Positions 19,201-26,769 of a stretch of DNA of 64,000 bases are shown one piece after another. The stretch lies in contig JAJDEB010000008.1 of NCBI GenBank assembly GCA_029260015.1, forward strand, positions 256,937 through 320,936, read 5' to 3'. Origin of the DNA: Phycisphaerae bacterium. Its GTDB lineage: Bacteria; Planctomycetota; Phycisphaerae; UBA1845. Position numbers and translations under genes: made by a program. Under the pieces are notes generated by a model. It made no database searches. It was given only the letters and a program-made list of their open reading frames with translations, and had not been told where the DNA came from. The first letter of the stretch is position 1. The number at the start of each line of letters is the position of its first letter.

Positions 19201-19492
19201 GCTTCCCGTCTGCAACGAAGACAACGACACTTGCGTCGAGTGCGTTATTGACGACGACTGCGACATCGGTTCGTTCTGTTCATCGGACAATACTTGCCTT
19301 GCGTATGGCGATGGCGATTTTGATGCCGACAGCGACGTAGACATGCACGACTACGCCATGTTCCAGCGATGTTTCGGCCTTACCGCCACCCCCAACTGCG
19401 AATCGGCCAACCTTTCCGGCGACCGATTCATCGACATGGACGACCACGCGGCGTTCGTCGACGGGCTCACCGGCCCGGTGTCGTTAAGGTAA
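16226..19492 (+). CDS. Large secreted M6-type metalloprotease with disulfide repeats and dockerin-like end
   Basis: The product of about 1088 residues has a signal peptide (hydrophobic stretch around residues 27-46) and an M6 (immune inhibitor A-like) propeptide and catalytic domain with HETGHFFGLPDYYD (H359, E360, H363). A discoidin/MAM-like beta region follows. Then come about seven units of roughly 24 residues built on CDDGDACNGxEVCSNGVCxxGxP, and a C-terminal dockerin-like pair (DFDADSDVDMHDY and DRFIDMDDH). It is probably an exported, calcium-stabilised protease. The GTG at 16226 follows GGGGGA; ATG 16247 and TTG 16211 are alternatives. No genes are close enough upstream for an operon. 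Confidence 0.85.
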   Translation: MGRSTNHMVPAKSSPSEWARKPNPCAHLAIATMIALCVSVPFASAMPASPTPIELAQPDGTPITLRIFGSPEYHWFEDVQGFTVVIKNKEYVYAKRDNRGELTATDLVVGKSDPAAAGLTPKIQPDPRIVDSIRQRTLADPPISVLGKSARKSGDSGAKGTVKNLVVLCKFADHDFGVHTRPQEDFDKLWNAVGGDPVIAPTGSVRDCFLENSYGQLTINSTVAVWVTLPQTEAFYAAGSNGLTLNYPNNAQGMVADALDAVDPLIDFGDFDQDLDGRIDAISIIHSGYGAETGGGGGNWIWSHRWALFQVFQTPQTPWWVSSDLNSNGQAVEVFDYHTEPALWGSSGNDISRIGVAAHETGHFFGLPDYYDINGGGQGAGSWCMMANAWGFDQSQLHPPHFSAYSKTFLGWLEPIVIDSPNRYTAPNVEFNQVVYRINAGYADAEDEYLLIENRQPIGIESAMPQGGLAIWHIDEGKPQNTDEGFPGQPGWPQNNNHYRMAILQADGNYDLEHGFNRGDGGDVYHGDGVSRIDENTVPNTDSYQFGQIVPTGNIIANISTSGLTMTFTYGDVATCGFSSECGDGLYCNGVEECIDGLCLSPGTPCATGEFCAEDLDTCMETKFEDDFEDGNTNGWDLRGPGSTATQGDWIIGDPNGTTSGGDEAQPEDAFDGDGCAFTAQNSSLGNQDVDNGIVQMVSPPIDMSGQLTAKFAFVRWFYNRDVGEEDGDYFSAEVSDNGLDWTVVDMVPFDEPGTNIWTSVSVNLHEYINLTDSVQVRFSANDGVATGQGSVIEAAVDNVFVAASTNCFANADCDDGDGCNGDEVCSNGLCFAGLPPVCDDLDACNGLEICSNGMCIAGDPVECDDGDACNGIEVCSNGVCLAGSPIECDDDDACNGLEVCSNGVCHAGDPIDCDDGDACNGVELCSNGICQSGMPIECDDGDDCNGLEVCSNGVCIEGTPLDCNDGFYCTGVENCFDSVCESSGDPCTNPSLPVCNEDNDTCVECVIDDDCDIGSFCSSDNTCLAYGDGDFDADSDVDMHDYAMFQRCFGLTATPNCESANLSGDRFIDMDDHAAFVDGLTGPVSLR
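18655..19190 (+). repeat. Tandem cysteine-rich coding repeat in the M6 protease
   Basis: About seven consecutive units of roughly 72 nt encode CDDGDACNGxEVCSNGVCxAGxPxE-like segments, each with four cysteines. Central units are near-identical in protein and vary mainly at the AG-x-P positions. Expansion by recombination or slippage is likely, so copy number may vary between strains. Confidence 0.85.
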
Positions 19493-19546
19493 CCCGCCTT
19501 ATTTGCCCAGTGTAAGCCCACGCATCATCTTGCGGGTTGCATACCG

Positions 19547-19632
19547 CCGTCATTCCCGCGAACGCAGGAATCCAGGCCCATCGCGTTACCCATCGCTCAT
19601 TCTGGACTCCCGCATGCGCGGGAGTGACGAAC
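19547..19632. repeat. REP-like imperfect palindrome (CGTCATTCCCGCG family)
   Basis: CGTCATTCCCGCG...GGAATCCAG (about 19548-19575) is mirrored by CTGGACTCCCGC...GCGGGAGTGACG (19602-19629) with about five mismatches over 28 positions. The motif 'cattcccgcgaacgcgggaatccag' is a widespread bacterial extragenic palindrome (from memory). It follows the M6 gene and precedes a membrane protein gene. Confidence 0.75.
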
Positions 19633-19766
19633 AACTAGATTGATACGGGGTGCTTCACGATTCTGCGTGCTTTTGACTGTGGGGCATCGCCCGATTTTGT
19701 CGATCCTCTGGATTGAAGGCTTCTATCAATAGAAGTATCAACCGGGTCGAATCGGGAGTGGGTAGC

Positions 19767-20525
19767 ATGCTTTATGCTGCGGCTGTTTTCTGGATGATCA
19801 TCGTCGTGCTCAGCGCTTCAGGCGTCTATTTCCTATGGGCTGGCATGGTTAAATCGCGAATCGTGAACATCGTCCTGCTGCCAGGGACACTCGCCGCACA
19901 ACTTGGGCACGTCCTGGGAATGCTCGTCACCGGTGGAACGGTCGAAGGCACATCACTCATTTCCGACGACGAGTCAGCCAATCCTAAACAAAGCAATACT
20001 GGCAAGTCGAAGATCCCCGTCGTTGGCCCGTTGATCGTCGGCGTGTTACCGCTTCTGACTTGTGCGGGTGGCATCTTACTTTCGACGTTGCTCATCGGCG
20101 GACCCGGTGTAGACCGTCTCATTGCGGGCGAAGTGTTAAGAAAACTTCCCGTTGGCGTACCGGCGTTTTGGGATTTGCTTCGCAATCTGATCGACCTAAT
20201 GGAGCAGATGCTTGGTGTAGCCGTTCAAGCTGGCGGGTCCAGCTGGCGGGCGTGGTTGTTTATGTACCTGCTCGTATGCCTCACGGTCCGGATGGCACCG
20301 CTACCCGGTCACCTGCGCGGAGCGCTCGCAGCGATCGCATCGTTTGGCATTATCGCGTTTGTAATCGGCCTCATCTTCGCACCGACCCAAGGCATCGTCG
20401 AACGGAGTTGGAGCATGCTCAGCCTGACCGTCATCACGCTGCTGCTTCTGCTGGTGATAAGCGCATTGATTCGCGGTGCCGTGGCGCTCGGGCGTGTGAT
20501 TTTGAATCGACCTGGGGCAGTCTAA
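19767..20525 (+). CDS. Multi-pass membrane protein, M50-like segment with degenerate active site
   Basis: The 252-residue product has about five to six hydrophobic helices. A segment near the N-terminus reads LLPGTLAAQLGHVLGMLVTGG, which looks like the HExxH helix of M50 (site-2) membrane proteases (LHExGHxxxALxxGG) but with AAQLGH in place of HELGH, so the first His and the Glu are missing. It may be a non-catalytic relative; this rests on motif likeness only. The ATG at 19767 follows GGGAG; a TTG at 19713 is less likely. The stop overlaps the convergent radical SAM gene by 4 nt. Confidence 0.65.
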   Translation: MLYAAAVFWMIIVVLSASGVYFLWAGMVKSRIVNIVLLPGTLAAQLGHVLGMLVTGGTVEGTSLISDDESANPKQSNTGKSKIPVVGPLIVGVLPLLTCAGGILLSTLLIGGPGVDRLIAGEVLRKLPVGVPAFWDLLRNLIDLMEQMLGVAVQAGGSSWRAWLFMYLLVCLTVRMAPLPGHLRGALAAIASFGIIAFVIGLIFAPTQGIVERSWSMLSLTVITLLLLLVISALIRGAVALGRVILNRPGAV

Positions 20526-21232
20526 AGTATCGGCAAAGACATTTCCCCGACGCCGAAATCGATGTTCTCGCGCAACACCTCAATGTTTGGGTAGGCGTCC
20601 AGTTCGGTGAATTCCTCGCAGAACCATGCTTTGATTTCCGGATCAAGCAGCGTCGCACTCTTCGTATTTGGCGTAAACACGTTGACACATCCGAACGCGA
20701 ATTGCTCGATGAGGACATCGATATCACGGCGGATCATGTCCTTCGTTTGCCCGCGTATTCCCACCATCAAACAAATCGTATCGGTTAACTTAGCCACGTC
20801 GGCTGGCCCATCAAAATACATCGCCTTGTTGAGCACGACATTTCTCACATGATCGTCGAATGTTTCGACGCCGAGCTTAATCCGCGTTGGCACGCCGAAG
20901 TAGGCCCGCGTCTCGTCCCAACTCTTGCGATACGACCAATACGATTCGCATATAAATTCAGAAATACTCAACCGATGCAGCAACTCGCGAACCTGCTCCA
21001 AAACCGGCAGCGTTAGTTCCTGAATGCTACCCGAGTTGATGACTTCCAACCGCCCGAATTGACCGGTCACTTTCGCAAGTTCTTCATCGGCGACGCGCTG
21101 GATATGCGCTTCGTCGGTGGTGTTGTCTTCGATGTAATCACAGAACGTGCATTTGCTCCACACGCAAGGCAGCCCTTTGAGCAGAACGATCTCGCGCGGA
21201 AGCTTATTGGTGATGACCGAATATCGCTGCAT
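20522..21232 (-). CDS. Radical SAM protein with CX4CX2C cluster motif
   Basis: The 236-residue protein begins MQRYSVITNKLPREIVLLKG and carries C23-VWSK-C28-TF-C31, a CX4CX2C motif rather than the usual CX3CX2C. Later segments (EVINSGS, KLGVETFDDHVR) fit a radical SAM partial barrel. From memory this resembles a family of small Firmicutes proteins that includes the queuine lyase QueL of the queuosine-salvage pathway; I cannot confirm that without alignment. It has no other queuosine gene nearby. It precedes no gene on its strand and ends at the membrane protein gene. Confidence 0.75.
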   Translation of the reverse strand: MQRYSVITNKLPREIVLLKGLPCVWSKCTFCDYIEDNTTDEAHIQRVADEELAKVTGQFGRLEVINSGSIQELTLPVLEQVRELLHRLSISEFICESYWSYRKSWDETRAYFGVPTRIKLGVETFDDHVRNVVLNKAMYFDGPADVAKLTDTICLMVGIRGQTKDMIRRDIDVLIEQFAFGCVNVFTPNTKSATLLDPEIKAWFCEEFTELDAYPNIEVLRENIDFGVGEMSLPIL

Positions 21233-21244
21233 GTCGCTATTCTA

Positions 21245-23641
21245 TCAATTCACGACCGCGACGACATCATCGGAAATGGGCGCGTCGTTCTGTGAAGGGC
21301 CAGCCTGTTTGAGGGCTTCGATAACGGTATTCTTGGTCAGAATCGTCGGAAGCACAATCGGTTCATTCGGTCTGCCAGCTGGATAGATCACATTCAGCGG
21401 AACTCCGTCGCGGCCAAATCGCAGCAAATCTTCTGCAATATTCGGATCGGAGTTGGTGTAGTCAGCTTTAATAGCAATGGTCTTGGAATCGAAGAATCGT
21501 CGCCGCACGGGCTCACTGTACAATACGACTTTCTTGTTCGTTTGGCATGTGGCGCACCATCGAGCGGTATAGTCAACGTATACTGTATACCCATCTTCAG
21601 CCAACTGCTCTGCTTTCCCCTTCGCATATGACTCCCACTTGAGTTCCGGAGGTTCATAGTAGAACGAGTAGAACGAACCAAGTCCCGTCACGGCAAGCGC
21701 CGTTACAACTGCCCCAAACTTTTTTGGACCGCTCCACATCGGGTTGATGCGACCATAAATCCAGCAACCAACGGCAAGCACGCATAAGAAGAGCAACAGG
21801 AAAACAACTTCATCGGCGCCGGTGAGTCCTGCGTAAATCCAGATGAGCCATACGACGGTGCCCATTAGCAGAAAACCCATCAACTGCTTGAAGGTATTCA
21901 TCCACGCGCCGGGACGTGGCAAATACTTGAGCCAACCGGGTCTCGCCGTCAACAGGAAGTACGGCATCGCCATACCCACACCGACAGCAGTAAAAACGAT
22001 TGCAACCACAACCACCGAACTCGTCAGTGCAAAGAAGATCGCCGGTCCAAGAAACGGTGCGGTACAAGGAGTCGCAAGCAATGTCGCCAACACTCCCTTC
22101 ATGAACGCCCCCGTCAAACCTTCACCTTCGGTCGCCCCCGAAAGCTTGGTTGATGCGGAACCCGGCAGCGAAAGCTCAAAGACTCCGAACAAACTCAAAG
22201 CAAACGCAAACATCAACGCGCACATGCTGATGATAAATTCAGGCTTCTGGAAGAATGCACCCCATCCCGCCGACGAATCGCTGCTCGCCCGAATCGCCAG
22301 AATCCCAGCTGCCAGCGCCCAGAACGATACGATGATCCCGGCGCAAAACATCAATCCGAGATGAAACACACGCTTCGGGTCTTCGTCGGCTTGCTGAACG
22401 AAACTTAGAATCTTGATCGAGATCACCGGCAGCACGCACGGCATGATGTTGAGAATCAGACCACCAATCATTCCACCAAGAATCGCACCCCAAATGCCCC
22501 ACCGCGACATCCAGCCGTTGTCTACCGGTTTGGAAAACTTGGTCGTCGTTGTACCTTCAACAGGTTTGACTTCGGTCGCTTCCGATTGACTCACTTCCGG
22601 TTTGGTTTCCGCATTGTTATTGGCGGTTGTGATCGCTCCACCGGCGTCGCCATTTTTGGGCGCATTTGCGGCACCAGCAATCACCGATTCGGACTTGATG
22701 TTGACCACCCACTCGACGGCTTGCGGCGAGTGGCAGCGACCTTTTTCGTCGCATGCCTGATATTTCAGCAGACCGGAAATGCGGACATCCGCACTATCTG
22801 TGTCCGACAAGACTCTAACCGGAACACGCACTTTGAACGCATCGACAAACTCGCTGATCTTTCCAAATGCCTTGTCCTCGCGAAGATGTGGCTTTGGCCA
22901 GACGGGTTCGCCAAAATCCAAGCCGACCGCCGCTCGTGGGAACACAGCTGTCGGCACGAAAAACTCTCCAAGCGGTGCATTGGACTGAGTGTGGAATCCG
23001 TCTTTGATATCCACATCGAGGACAATCTCGAACGCATCGCCCTTCGCGATCTTGGATTCTGAGGCGCTTGGTTTAATCGTTATGTAAGTAGCGTCGCTCG
23101 CAGCGACGGGCAATGACCGGTGGGCCAGCTTAAATGCGATGCTGTCCTCAACCGGTTTCGATTCCGCTGCGACGGGGATCGCAATGTCGACGGACTTGCT
23201 ACCGCGAAAACATGACTCTTTGCAAATAAGCCAACTGACATCGGCGCTGATGTTCGCATTGCTTCCGACCTTCACGCTTTCGTCGGGTGTCACCGTCGTT
23301 AAAAAAATCGGCGAACCTTCAAGGACAAATGTCACCAATCCGCTGGCTTCGTGTCGTTTCGGAACGGGAAATTGAATCGGACCAGCCGTGAATCCTTCGG
23401 GCAGTGTCCACGTCACCTGCGGTGCCAATCCGCTGTCACCGGGGTTCTCCCAATAGAGATGAAAACCGGTCGGAAACTCAAACTTAAGAGCCAACTCAAA
23501 CGGTTCACCCGGGGCGATTTCGGCTACGCTGGAAAGGAGCGTCAATTCTACGTCCGGTGCCTTCTGCTGCCCCAACCCAATCGGCGCGAACATCGCCAGC
23601 GCAATGCAGAATGCAGAACGAATTTTCCAACGTCTTGACAT
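21245..23641 (-). CDS. DsbD-family thiol:disulfide interchange protein
   Basis: The 798-residue protein has a signal peptide and a periplasmic region with two beta-rich DsbD N-terminal-like domains (about residues 25-330). A linker and about eight transmembrane helices follow, with ATPCTAPFLGP and MPCVLPV, the paired cysteine motifs of the DsbD/CcdA core. The C-terminal thioredoxin domain has WCATC (near residue 695). The protein would carry reducing power from cytosolic thioredoxin to the periplasm. The ATG at 23641 is preceded by GGGAGC; the longer frame to 23707 is not needed. A hairpin lies just upstream (23662-23690). The radical SAM gene starts 12 nt after its stop. Confidence 0.9.
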   Translation of the reverse strand: MSRRWKIRSAFCIALAMFAPIGLGQQKAPDVELTLLSSVAEIAPGEPFELALKFEFPTGFHLYWENPGDSGLAPQVTWTLPEGFTAGPIQFPVPKRHEASGLVTFVLEGSPIFLTTVTPDESVKVGSNANISADVSWLICKESCFRGSKSVDIAIPVAAESKPVEDSIAFKLAHRSLPVAASDATYITIKPSASESKIAKGDAFEIVLDVDIKDGFHTQSNAPLGEFFVPTAVFPRAAVGLDFGEPVWPKPHLREDKAFGKISEFVDAFKVRVPVRVLSDTDSADVRISGLLKYQACDEKGRCHSPQAVEWVVNIKSESVIAGAANAPKNGDAGGAITTANNNAETKPEVSQSEATEVKPVEGTTTTKFSKPVDNGWMSRWGIWGAILGGMIGGLILNIMPCVLPVISIKILSFVQQADEDPKRVFHLGLMFCAGIIVSFWALAAGILAIRASSDSSAGWGAFFQKPEFIISMCALMFAFALSLFGVFELSLPGSASTKLSGATEGEGLTGAFMKGVLATLLATPCTAPFLGPAIFFALTSSVVVVAIVFTAVGVGMAMPYFLLTARPGWLKYLPRPGAWMNTFKQLMGFLLMGTVVWLIWIYAGLTGADEVVFLLLFLCVLAVGCWIYGRINPMWSGPKKFGAVVTALAVTGLGSFYSFYYEPPELKWESYAKGKAEQLAEDGYTVYVDYTARWCATCQTNKKVVLYSEPVRRRFFDSKTIAIKADYTNSDPNIAEDLLRFGRDGVPLNVIYPAGRPNEPIVLPTILTKNTVIEALKQAGPSQNDAPISDDVVAVVN

Positions 23642-23946
23642 AGTGTGCTCCCAAAGACTCTTCGAATACGTCCACCCGGACTGTATTCGATTCTGCGTCC
23701 AGGTCATGCAACTGTCGATGTCGAAAATTGTATCGACCCACCTCGCTTCATTCCGACAGTAGAGTGTAACAACACGGTAAATGACCGGAAAGAAAAGGCG
23801 TTTGCGGCTAAATACTCGCCTGCCAAGTTCGAACGGTGACAGGTCCGGTCACAATTCATACAATCACTCGCAATTCAAAACCGGACCGAACGCCCATTGC
23901 GGCACGTTCGATACACACGAAGACTGACCATTGGAATCCAAAGCGA
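23642..23946. other. Divergent spacer between DsbD-like and glycosyltransferase genes
   Basis: This 305-bp region should contain two divergent promoters, but I see no clear -35/-10 pair. On the plus strand GGTCCGGT (23842-23849) can pair with ACCGGACC (23880-23887). A competing stem GTGAC (23836-23840)/GTCAC (23848-23852) shares the same bases. The two folds are mutually exclusive, like an attenuator. The glycosyltransferase start codon is 60 nt farther on. Confidence 0.45.
23662..23690 (-). promoter_or_regulatory. Hairpin or operator upstream of the DsbD-like gene
   Basis: TCGAATACGTCC (23662-23673) pairs with GGAC (23678-23681) and GTATTCGA (23683-23690), giving 12 pairs with one bulged T and a 4-nt loop. 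It lies 21 nt upstream of the start codon, so it would sit in the leader of the message or act as a dyad operator. Confidence 0.5.
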
Positions 23947-25074
23947 ATGCGTATCCTCCAAGTCGTCGAAAGCATGGACCTGCATCCGGGACTCTTTTCT
24001 ACCATTCTGCCGGGCTTCATCTCGGCACTTGGCAAGCATGGCATTTCATGCAGCGTCGCCTCCGGCGCATCGCATGATACGCACCAAGCCGACCACTTCT
24101 CAGCCGACGATGTCGTCTCCATCGACGAAGACCAACCGATCGAAGCCCTTCGCACCATCTCGCCACTGGTTCGCGCGGCTGACGTCATTCACATTCACTG
24201 CCCCAACACCGGCATCGCAGCCATCGTGACAGCCGCCGCCAAAGGCGAACGTAGACCACTCATCGTTTCGACACAGGGATCACTGACATCGCATCTTCGG
24301 GGTCGCGGCAAGTTATCACTATGGTTCGAGAATCGACGATTGAATAAGAAGTTTCGCTGGGCGCAACAAGTGACTTGCCTCAACTCACGCGAGGCGCATT
24401 TGCTTGGGCAACGTGGCCTTCGCCTCAACCCAACTCCGCTGCCCGTGGGATGCGACTTCGCCAACGAAAACGGATTGAGCGCCGACGACGCCCAGACTGA
24501 AAAGCTACCCCTTGGTGATGGCAAGCGGATTCTCGCGTACTTCGGCGACATTGACCGTGAGCTCGGCCTCATCCCGTTCTTCAAAGCGTGCGACGAGTTG
24601 GAAAGTGAACTCGAATCGTGGCGAATCATTATCGCCGGCAGACCCATCGACAACTGCCTCGAACTTTTTAAAGCTGCCGCCCGTCGTCACGGTAAGGAAC
24701 ACATCGGTGAGTTTGTCGTGTTTCCAAATTTTGCCCAGCAGCGATCGATACTCGACGCGGCAGAGATCGTTGCGCTTCCTTCCATTACTCCGGTGTTGCC
24801 AAATTCAATTCTATGGGCGATGTGGCACGGAAAGGCCACACTCGCATCCGAATCGCTCGGTATCGAAGGGCTTGAAAATGCCGGCGCAGGTGCAGTCGTT
24901 GAACCCACGCGAAAGGGAATTCTGCCGGCACTTGGCAAACTTGTGAGGTCAACGCCCGAAGAACTCAAGTCGATGGGAAGCAAGGGAGCTGAGTTCGTGC
25001 GCGCATCGCATTCCTGGGATGCGCATATTCAGAAATACGTCGACATGTATCGTGCGGCTGTCAATACGAGCTAG
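23947..25074 (+). CDS. Glycosyltransferase, family 4-like (GT-B fold)
   Basis: The 375-residue product starts MRILQVVESMDLHPGLFS and shows a GT-B pattern: an N-terminal Rossmann half with VIHIHCPNTGIAAI and LIVSTQGSLTSHLRG, and a C-terminal half with LAYFGDIDRELGLIPFF, IIAGRP and ALPSITPVLPNSILWAMWHGKATLAS (the donor-binding E/P-rich region). It lacks a signal peptide and is probably cytosolic or peripheral. The donor and acceptor sugars are unknown. The ATG at 23947 is chosen over the open frame from 23836 because family N-termini begin there. Its stop overlaps the convergent lipoprotein gene by 4 nt. Confidence 0.8.
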   Translation: MRILQVVESMDLHPGLFSTILPGFISALGKHGISCSVASGASHDTHQADHFSADDVVSIDEDQPIEALRTISPLVRAADVIHIHCPNTGIAAIVTAAAKGERRPLIVSTQGSLTSHLRGRGKLSLWFENRRLNKKFRWAQQVTCLNSREAHLLGQRGLRLNPTPLPVGCDFANENGLSADDAQTEKLPLGDGKRILAYFGDIDRELGLIPFFKACDELESELESWRIIIAGRPIDNCLELFKAAARRHGKEHIGEFVVFPNFAQQRSILDAAEIVALPSITPVLPNSILWAMWHGKATLASESLGIEGLENAGAGAVVEPTRKGILPALGKLVRSTPEELKSMGSKGAEFVRASHSWDAHIQKYVDMYRAAVNTS

Positions 25075-26060
25075 AGCGCGGAAGGCAGTCTGAGATGTTT
25101 ATGCACATCTCGCGAGAGATACCCATCCATCCGAGCGTTGAACTTAATTCCATTGGATTCAAGGAAGTTCTGAATTTGCTCGGCGATTGAACCGCTGGCC
25201 TCATCGCCGGCTGTCATGCGCATCAATCGATAGAACCGGGCATCTTCAATCGCTTTCACTTGTGAGTCCATACACCGACACGAAAGTGCGGCTACCCGAT
25301 GCGGCGAATGCGAAATGTAAACCATCGGCCCCATCGCTTCGGGTCCGTCCTCGATGAGCCGCCCAACCCGTACCTGCGACGACTCTACCCAAGTCTCGAC
25401 AGCAAATCGCCGCCCTCGAAGAGGCGCGCCATGCTCACGTTTCGCGGCTTGCTCAACGGACTGAGCGATGTACACCACGTCCAAATTCGCCGGCTCAGAA
25501 TCAAAAACGTGCCACAACACCGGCATAGATTCCCGGTTGGAAATCACCTGTACACACCCCAGCGCAGTGCCATCTGCAGTGCCATCTGACTTGGCATCAG
25601 AATAAGCCCAAAGGTGTGCGCTACGATGATACGCAACACCATCGATCTCCAAAAAGTCTTCAAAAAGATAGACCGTCGGACCAGGTGATTCTGACAGACT
25701 GCCATCCGCATTGCCGATGCCCCCAAGAAATTCAACAGGCGACTTTACGTTCAGCTCGCAAACAAAAAGCGGTGCCATCCGCACGTCATTTTCGTCGGCA
25801 TCCATTCCGGGTTTCAGAAAGATGCCTCTCGCAAACTGTACGTCATCGGGAGCGTCGATCTCGAAATTCACAGCGGCAGGCACACTTGGAATGGTGGGTA
25901 CGCCCGAAGGCACCGATATCGAAGGAGGATTTGGCGCCGCGTCAGCGCTGGGGGTACGGTCTTTCTCTTTGCAACCCACCGGGAATAGCGCGATACCAAC
26001 CAACATCGCACGAGAAAGCGCCCCATTCATATGTGATTTTGCTTCGGACTTACGCGTCAT
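25071..26060 (-). CDS. Probable lipoprotein of unknown function
   Basis: The 329-residue product has a hydrophobic segment ending FPVGC near residue 30, a weak lipobox, then a Pro/Ser-rich linker and an acidic domain without recognised motifs. A second in-frame ATG at 26030 would give a more typical signal peptide (MNGALSRAMLVGIALF). The gene start overlaps the end of the upstream methyltransferase, so the two form one transcript. I do not recognise the family. No enzyme residues stand out. Confidence 0.65.
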   Translation of the reverse strand: MTRKSEAKSHMNGALSRAMLVGIALFPVGCKEKDRTPSADAAPNPPSISVPSGVPTIPSVPAAVNFEIDAPDDVQFARGIFLKPGMDADENDVRMAPLFVCELNVKSPVEFLGGIGNADGSLSESPGPTVYLFEDFLEIDGVAYHRSAHLWAYSDAKSDGTADGTALGCVQVISNRESMPVLWHVFDSEPANLDVVYIAQSVEQAAKREHGAPLRGRRFAVETWVESSQVRVGRLIEDGPEAMGPMVYISHSPHRVAALSCRCMDSQVKAIEDARFYRLMRMTAGDEASGSIAEQIQNFLESNGIKFNARMDGYLSRDVHKHLRLPSAL

Positions 26061-26712
26061 CGGATTTGGCATCCGCAAACACAAGATGGCGCGCATAAGC
26101 CGGTGGAATATTCAGCATGACGGATTGGCGTTTGATCTGGTAATCCGCAATCATTTCGTCAAGAAACGCCGACACCGGTCTTAGTCGCTCTTTGGTTGAC
26201 TTGAGTCCAAGGTTGCGCCCGATTGCGCGGAGTGCGATGTATTCAAAGTAGCTGAATACCCCGCACGGTTTCATCGAACTGCGTATAACGCTGACAATCT
26301 CGCGTACACTTTCCAAATCAAATGCAGTAAATGGTAATCCGGAAATCACGAAATCATAAGTGCCAACCGCCTCAACTTCCTGAATCGGCGCACGAATCAA
26401 TCGCACGCGCCCCTCGTTTCGAGCCGATGCCAGTTTGCCTTGACTGAGCGGGCCACTTTCCAGAACGTCGGCGAGTTCCGGTTGAATTTCGCAAACATCC
26501 AGTCGATCTTCCGGGCCCAGGCAATCGCCAATGACCCGCGTCACGGGACCAATGCCAGCTCCCACTTCCAAAATTCGCGACGGACTCTGATGGGCGCGCA
26601 GCGGCGACGTTAATGCCAACGCAAGTCCGCGCGAACTCGGTGCCACCGCACCGGTGACATTCGGCGATGCAATATATGTCTTTAGAAAAGTCAGGGCGTT
26701 GCGACTGCTCAT
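26050..26712 (-). CDS. SAM-dependent methyltransferase, phospholipid N-methyltransferase/RsmA-like
   Basis: The 220-residue product contains FLKTYIASPNVTGAVAPSSRGLA, then motif I RILEVGAGIGPVTRVI, and FVISGLPFTAF in place of the NPPY motif. The SP-x-x-x-GAVAPSS opening is typical of the COG3963 group, which includes phosphatidylethanolamine methyltransferase PmtA and many uncharacterised enzymes. A lipid substrate is possible but not shown. The ATG at 26712 follows a GGAAGG about 14 nt up; a TTG at 26751 is the longer choice. It overlaps the downstream lipoprotein gene. Confidence 0.75.
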   Translation of the reverse strand: MSSRNALTFLKTYIASPNVTGAVAPSSRGLALALTSPLRAHQSPSRILEVGAGIGPVTRVIGDCLGPEDRLDVCEIQPELADVLESGPLSQGKLASARNEGRVRLIRAPIQEVEAVGTYDFVISGLPFTAFDLESVREIVSVIRSSMKPCGVFSYFEYIALRAIGRNLGLKSTKERLRPVSAFLDEMIADYQIKRQSVMLNIPPAYARHLVFADAKSDDA

Positions 26713-26769
26713 TTGAAGTGAGGCATCCTTCCTTGAAATCAACTCAGCCAACCGGCAATCGGCTTACAA

